A stretch of DNA of 35,435 nt. It comes from Verrucomicrobiota bacterium. Lineage in GTDB: Bacteria; Verrucomicrobiota; Verrucomicrobiia; Chthoniobacterales; Chthoniobacteraceae. This document shows, piece by piece, positions 31,898 to 35,435 of this stretch; positions within the stretch are counted from its first letter, which is position 1, and every line of letters begins with the position of its first letter. A program made the translations under genes and the position numbers. Below the pieces are notes generated by a model. The model saw only the letters and a list, made by a program, of their open reading frames with translations. It had not been told where the DNA came from and made no database searches. The DNA is taken from the NCBI GenBank assembly GCA_009885995.1, contig VFJQ01000010.1:1-35435 (forward strand), given 5' to 3'.

Positions 31898-32547
31898 AGA
31901 CCTTCCTGCGCGAGCATCTTTTCACACCCGCGCCAGTCGATCTCGAAGACGCCGTCGTCCTCCGCAACCTCTCCGAACCCGAAGCCGGCAAGATTCTCTT
32001 CGACTCCTTCCGCGCTGCGATCAATGCGCTGACGATTCAGGAAGCGGGCACCACGCGGATCGAAGGCCGCATCCGCCTGCGTCAGATGCGCCCCTTCCGC
32101 ACCGAGCACCGGCCCTATCTCGCCGCGAAGAAATCCATCTTCAACCGCACCGTCGGCGAATCGGGTTCCGGCGGGCTGGAGCTTTCCTTCGCCGCCTTCC
32201 TCGAAGCCGCGCCGGACGTGGCCGCGTTCGCCAAGAACTACCTCACCGTCGGCTTCAAGCTCGACTACGTGAAGGCCGGTGGCGACCTCTCCACCTATAC
32301 GCCCGACTTTTTCGTGAAGACCGACGACGGCACGGTCTGGATCGTCGAGACCAAGGGCCGCGAGGAACTCGACCTCCCGCAGAAGATGGCCCGCCTGCGC
32401 CAGTGGTGCGAGGACGCGACCGGAGCCGAGGAAAACGGCACACGCTACCGCTTCGTCTACGTGGACCAGGACAGCTTCGAGCAGCACCTCCCTCAGACCT
32501 TCGCTTCCCTCGCGGCGAGTTTCACCGAGTATCAGGCGCCGGAATGA
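31894..32547 (+). pseudogene. res: Type III restriction enzyme Res subunit, C-terminal nuclease part (frameshifted)
   Basis: The remaining 217 codons of res, beginning at a GTG that happens to overlap the premature stop as GTGA. It carries the endonuclease: TPDFF with Asp138 and IVETKG with Glu152 and Lys154, a complete PD-(D/E)XK site. The preceding segment (FLREHLFTPAPVDLEDAVVL) is the linker found after the helicase core. The overlap could allow reinitiation and a two-polypeptide Res, but the clean match of both halves around a missing T makes a frameshift more likely. The next gene starts by ATGA overlap. Confidence 0.88.
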
Positions 32548-33002
32548 ACTGGCCTTACTCCGCAGCCAAAGTCCACGAACTGGTCCAGGCGGCGAAGTGC
32601 CCCGCGCCAGACCAACCGATCACCTTCGCGGCGCAAGGCGAGCACGGTCGGGAACTCTCCCTCATGCTCGATCTGGTCGATGGCGGTCTCTATCATCTCC
32701 GCCTCATCGTCGCAGCCGGTCGGTCCGACTCGACGGAGACTTACGAAGCGGCTCTTTTGCTCAACAACCGGCGCATCCGCGGCGTCGGCTTCAGCAAGGT
32801 CGCGCGAAAGAAATACTTCAAGACCCACATCGCAAAGGGCTGGCACGAGAACGTCCTCGATTACCTCCTGCCTACCACCGATGACGGACACAACCGCCAC
32901 GATCCGCTTCCCGATTTTACCGCCACTGACCTGCAAGACTTCCTGCGGAAAGTTTGTGCCCGCTGGAACATCCAGGTCGATTTCGACCAAGACCTATGGT
33001 AA
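32544..33002 (+). CDS. Hypothetical protein between res and the DUF1828-like gene
   Basis: The product has 152 residues. The ATG at 32544 overlaps the res stop as ATGA and the end overlaps the next gene by 7 nt, so it belongs to the restriction operon. It is a soluble alpha/beta protein. The pattern KTHIAKGWHENVLDYLLPTT, RHDPLPDFTATDLQDFL and CARWNIQV loosely recalls DUF6978-type proteins that I believe accompany DUF1828 genes; this is a weak match by eye. No catalytic motif is evident. It may be an accessory or regulator of the restriction system. Confidence 0.8.
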   Translation: MNWPYSAAKVHELVQAAKCPAPDQPITFAAQGEHGRELSLMLDLVDGGLYHLRLIVAAGRSDSTETYEAALLLNNRRIRGVGFSKVARKKYFKTHIAKGWHENVLDYLLPTTDDGHNRHDPLPDFTATDLQDFLRKVCARWNIQVDFDQDLW

Positions 33003-33787
33003 CCACCACCGTCGACTCCATCATTCTCCATCCTGAAGAATTTCGCCGGGCTCTCACCGGCTTTTGGTCCGAGCAGTTGACCATCGAGCAGGACCAGAAC
33101 GACCTCGTTCTCGCCTTGCCGCTCATGCTCCCGGACGGGGTGCAGATTGCCATCGAAGCGCGGCCCATCGCCGAGCGCCGTGCCATCCTCTCCGACGCGG
33201 GCGACGTGCTCCGCTGGCTCACCACGCGCGGCCTCAACCTCAAGGCCGAGGCCAACAAACAGTGGCTCGACGAACGCCTCGCCACCTTCGAGTTGACCCG
33301 CTCCGGCTACGAAATCTTCCGCGAGATCCCGCTCCCGGTGCAGGGCCTCGACGTGCATCTCTTCGGCGAAGCGCTCGTCTCCATCGCCCACCTCGTCTGC
33401 CGCCATGAACCGCAGCAGGCCATCGCCACTTCCGCCGCGGAGCAAGTCAACCGCGTCTTCCTCGACACCGGCATTGCCTACCAACGCAACGTCAAGCTCA
33501 CCGGCACCATCGAGGAGGCCATCGAGGTGGATTACTTCTTCGAGCAGCACGCACCCTCCGCCATCGAGATCATCGGCAAAGGCGGGCGCATCCTCGATAC
33601 GATGGAGCGCTGGGGCTACCGCTGGCACGATCTCAAGCACAAGACGCCCGCCTTGCGCGCCGCGATGATCTACGACCCCGAGCGCCAGACCATCGACGCC
33701 ACCTCCCGACGCATCGGCGAGGAGTGCTGCGAACTCTTCTGCGCCTACCACGAGACGGATCGCATTCTGGAATTCGTCAGCGCCTGA
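32996..33787 (+). CDS. DUF1828-like protein encoded in the Type III restriction locus
   Basis: The product has 263 residues from the ATG at 32996. The first ~90 residues look like DUF1828: a beta-hairpin with LVLALPLMLPDGVQIAIEAR, then RRAILSDAGDVLRWLTTRGL, the 'display of a flagged Asp-Gly turn' seen in that family. The middle and end (about 130-263) are helical and may match DUF1829; GKGGRILDTMERWGYRWHDL is notable. Proteins of this type occur in phages and defence islands with unknown function. It is coupled to the upstream gene by a 7-nt overlap and lies 136 nt before mod. Confidence 0.75.
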   Translation: MVTTTVDSIILHPEEFRRALTGFWSEQLTIEQDQNDLVLALPLMLPDGVQIAIEARPIAERRAILSDAGDVLRWLTTRGLNLKAEANKQWLDERLATFELTRSGYEIFREIPLPVQGLDVHLFGEALVSIAHLVCRHEPQQAIATSAAEQVNRVFLDTGIAYQRNVKLTGTIEEAIEVDYFFEQHAPSAIEIIGKGGRILDTMERWGYRWHDLKHKTPALRAAMIYDPERQTIDATSRRIGEECCELFCAYHETDRILEFVSA

Positions 33788-34511
33788 ACGGTTGGCCCAC
33801 CCTCCACCTGAGCGGGATACCCCGCGACGCCATGGAGACGACTTTCAGTGGGAGCAGGCCACCTCCATAGGGCACGCTTTCCGCCTCCGGTTCAAATTCG
33901 ATTCTTTCATCCTTTTTTCCACCATGCCTCGCCCACACGCCGAGCACTACGACCTCTCCGACGCCGAGAAGCGCGACCTCATCAAGCTCATCGAGCAGGG
34001 CAAGCCGCTCCCGGAGAAATATCGCTTCCTCCTCTTCGCCGACAAGCGCGAGGTCGAACTCGTCTGGAACGGCAAGTCCCGCGAAGTCTGCACCGCCATC
34101 CTCCCCTTCCAGACCCTCGAACACATTGACGAGCCCCGGAAGGAAAAGCGCGACGACGAGGAACTCGGCCTCGACACCGGCGGCCGGCAGGTCAAGGGCT
34201 GGACCAACAAACTCATCTGGGGCGACAACAAGCTCATCCTCGCCTCCCTCAAGAGCGGCGCGCTCCGCCGCCAGATCGAGGACGCCGGCGGCCTCAAGCT
34301 CATCTACATCGACCCGCCCTTCGACGTGGGCGCGGACTTCAGCATGGACATCGAGATTGGCGGCGAGACCTTCCACAAAGAGCCGAACCTCCTCGAACAA
34401 ATCGCCTACCGCGACACCTGGGGGCGCGGCGCGGATTCCTTCATCGCCATGATTTACGAACGCCTCATCCTCATGCGCGATTTGATGCACAGCGAGGGGA
34501 GCATGGAGAAA

Positions 34512-34559
34512 GTGAGCGCCAACGGCGCGTTCCATGCCAGCCTAGGGCAACGCCCTGGG
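34512..34559 (+). repeat. Left terminal inverted repeat of the Y1 element
   Basis: Pairs with 35102-35149. The conserved core includes CATGCCAGC and AGGGCAACGCCCTGGG. The mismatches cluster at 34527-34531, in the loop of the outer hairpin. Confidence 0.85.
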
Positions 34560-34580
34560 AATATGGTGGAATACATCGAA

Positions 34581-34600
34581 AGCCCTAAAAGGGCGGCCTA
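34581..34600 (+). repeat. Inner inverted repeat, left copy
   Basis: AGCCCTAAAAGGGCGGCCTA is complementary to 35063-35082 except for one base, and itself forms the small hairpin GCCCT-AAA-AGGGC. It lies just before the transposase start codon, and its partner begins at the transposase stop codon. Confidence 0.85.
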
Positions 34601-34612
34601 AATCCGCGACTC

Positions 34613-35065
34613 ATGCCACAATCTCTCGCCAAGATTTACTTGCACGTCGTCTTCAGCACGAAGAACCGAGAACCCACTATCACCGACGCGGCGAGAGAGA
34701 ACCTGCACGCTTACATGGCGACCGTTCTGGCAAACCTCGGCTGCCACGCGAATCTCATCAATTCGGTGGAAGACCACGTTCACATCCTGTTCGAGTTGGC
34801 GCGGACTGTAACCGTCAGCCAAGTCGTCGAAGACGTGAAGAAGTCATCGTCCAAGTGGATGAAAACGCGGCCCGGAGTCTCTGGCGCGTTTGCCTGGCAG
34901 AGTGGCTACGGCGTATTTTCCGTCAGTCAGTCCAGCGTGGATGCTGTCCGCACCTACATTGCGAACCAGCGCGAACATCATCGCAAGCAATCGTTTCAAG
35001 ACGAACTGCGCACATTGTTCACCAAACATCAAATCGCCTTCGATGAACGCTATGTCTGGGATTAG
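34613..35065 (+). CDS. tnpA: Y1 (HUH) transposase, REP-associated/IS200-like
   Basis: The product has 150 residues. Y1 transposases move single-stranded DNA through a covalent tyrosine-DNA link. The HUH pair is DHVHILF (His55, His57) and the catalytic Tyr is probably Tyr99 in AWQSGYGVFSVSQ. The opening SLAKIYLHVVFSTKNREP and the end HQIAFDERYVWD are diagnostic for this subgroup. The gene fills the element between the inner repeats and looks intact, so it may still be active. The flanking REP-like hairpins make it a RAYT-type unit rather than a classic IS200. Confidence 0.93.
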   Translation: MPQSLAKIYLHVVFSTKNREPTITDAARENLHAYMATVLANLGCHANLINSVEDHVHILFELARTVTVSQVVEDVKKSSSKWMKTRPGVSGAFAWQSGYGVFSVSQSSVDAVRTYIANQREHHRKQSFQDELRTLFTKHQIAFDERYVWD

Positions 35066-35082
35066 GTCGCCCTTTTAGGGCT
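35063..35082 (-). repeat. Inner inverted repeat, right copy
   Basis: Complement of 34581-34600 with 19 of 20 bases matching; it includes the stop codon of the transposase gene. Confidence 0.85.
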
Positions 35083-35101
35083 TGGTCCACTTCTCGCGCA
35101 A

Positions 35102-35149
35102 CCCAGGGCGTTGCCCTGGGCTGGCATGGCGAAGGCCGTTGGCCTTCAC
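35102..35149 (-). repeat. Right terminal inverted repeat of the Y1 element
   Basis: Pairs with 34512-34559. It contains two tidy hairpins with GTT loops: 8 bp at 35102-35120 and 7 bp at about 35131-35147, separated by CTGGCATGGC. This is a REP/BIME-like layout. Confidence 0.85.
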
Positions 35150-35435
35150 GCTCGCCAGCAGCAACGAAGGCGATTTGGTGGCGGACTTTTTCTGCGGTAG
35201 CGGCACGACCGCCGCCGTGGCCGAAAAGACCGGGCGCAAGTGGATCACCACCGACCTCGGCAAGTTCGGCATCCACACCACGCGCAAGCGGCTCATCCAG
35301 GTGCAGCGCGAGTTGAAGGCCGGCGGCCAGCCCTTCCGCGCCTTCGAGGTGCTCAACCTCGGCCGCTACGAGCGCCAGGCCTATCTCAACGTCGCCGGGC
35401 GGCTCACCGGCAAAAAGAAGGAGCAGGCCCTCGCC
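35150..35435 (+). pseudogene. mod: Type III DNA methyltransferase Mod, C-terminal fragment, cut by the window edge
   Basis: Mod sequence resumes with LASSNEGDLVADFFCGSGTT, which contains the SAM-binding motif I (FCGSG) that comes after motif IV in beta-class enzymes. It continues through GRKWITTDLGKFGIHTTRKR to the right edge without a stop. In intact Type III Mods the part between SEGS and ASSNEGD is roughly 200 residues and holds target recognition. That part is absent here, so the insertion came with a deletion, or the join is an assembly artefact. No good start codon precedes it; a TTG at 35139 in the element is in frame. Confidence 0.9.

Larger units (their letters stand above)
33924..34601 (+). 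pseudogene. mod: Type III DNA methyltransferase Mod, N-terminal fragment interrupted by a REP/Y1 element
   Basis: Authentic mod sequence runs from the ATG at 33924 to about 34502 (193 residues); the last ~33 codons are read from the inserted element and stop at 34601. The fragment contains the typical N-terminal region (YDLSDAEKRDLIKLIEQGKP), the WGDNKLILASL segment and catalytic motif IV DPPF in LIYIDPPFDVG (about residue 128). Mod would methylate adenine at the recognition site and guide Res. The frame breaks after LMRDLMHSEGS, where intact enzymes continue with the target-recognition domain. The C-terminal part resumes at about 35150. The fragment cannot be active. Confidence 0.9.
34512..35149 (+). 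mobile_element. REP-associated Y1-transposase element inserted in mod
   Basis: A 638-bp element bounded by 48-bp imperfect terminal inverted repeats (34512-34559 and 35102-35149, 40 of 48 matching) and a second, inner inverted repeat (34581-34600 and 35063-35082, 19 of 20). Each end carries REP-like hairpins, for example CCCAGGGC-GTT-GCCCTGGG and GAAGGCC-GTT-GGCCTTC on the right. One transposase gene lies inside. No target-site duplication is expected for Y1 transposition and none is obvious. The true tips could differ by a few bases. Confidence 0.88.

Noticed and set aside
31877..31900. Programmed -1 frameshifting in res
   Set aside because: A -1 slip at CTTTTG would restore the frame, but there is no X-XXY-YYZ heptamer and no clear downstream pseudoknot. 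A lost T in the T-run explains it more simply.
31894..32547. The Res C-terminal part as an independent nuclease gene with its own GTG start
   Set aside because: The GTGA overlap looks like normal coupling, but the first residues directly continue the helicase once a T is added, and the two parts together have the usual Res length.
33792..33923. A longer N-terminus of Mod starting at 33792
   Set aside because: The extra 44 residues look like non-coding translation, and the conserved Mod sequence begins at the ATG at 33924.

Overview
The window is GC-rich, densely packed bacterial DNA. Many genes overlap by 4 nt (ATGA or GTGA). The gene content (a long MoxR/DUF58/Bat operon, a DUF6807 protein, a GH75-like lipoprotein, CusAB with YHS-like metal-binding motifs, a REP-associated Y1 transposase) points to a free-living Gram-negative of the Verrucomicrobiota/Planctomycetota group, most likely Verrucomicrobiota. 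This is inferred from gene content and style; there is no rRNA in the window.

Layout. (1) 1-10551, metal resistance: the C-terminal two thirds of an RND pump, a secreted Cys-tipped protein, a secreted cupin, and a minus-strand set running Cys-rich secreted protein > small open stretch > cusB > cusA > Nramp-like transporter. A HicBA toxin-antitoxin pair sits between cusB and cusA on the opposite strand. No outer-membrane factor (CusC/TolC) is visible. (2) 10687-18654, an eight-gene MoxR-DUF58-DUF4381-like-BatA-BatB-TPR-BatD-BatE operon, almost entirely translation-coupled. It is followed by a compact multi-hairpin repeat that overlaps the 3' end of the next gene. (3) 18803-21679, a minus-strand group: YycJ-like metallo-hydrolase, two coupled genes of unknown function, and a PmtA/KsgA-like methyltransferase. 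(4) 21845-26172, an HTH-plus-receiver regulator with inverted domain order, a GH75-like lipoprotein, a TMEM14 protein, an SDR, an alpha/beta hydrolase and a small cupin. (5) 26228-29830, an Lrp regulator coupled to a class I aminotransferase, then an accessory patch. The last 109 bp of the aminotransferase gene recur after a YefM/RelE-type toxin-antitoxin pair, and about 50 bp recur again after a DUF6807 gene. (6) 29831 to the right edge, a Type III restriction-modification locus in decay: res is broken by a one-base frameshift, two accessory genes (one DUF1828-like) follow, and mod has been split, with loss of its central part, by a 638-bp REP/Y1-transposase element.

How the genes fit together. 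The left part is a periplasmic copper/heavy-metal export and sequestration island. The Bat operon is probably an envelope-stress or chaperone-like AAA+/VWA system. The right end is an accessory region where toxin-antitoxin cassettes, repeats and a defence locus have accumulated. The observations most worth following up are the three copies of the aminotransferase 3' end, the doubly inactivated Type III locus with its two extra genes, the unknown coupled pair at 19639-21035, and the hairpin cluster at 18695-18813.
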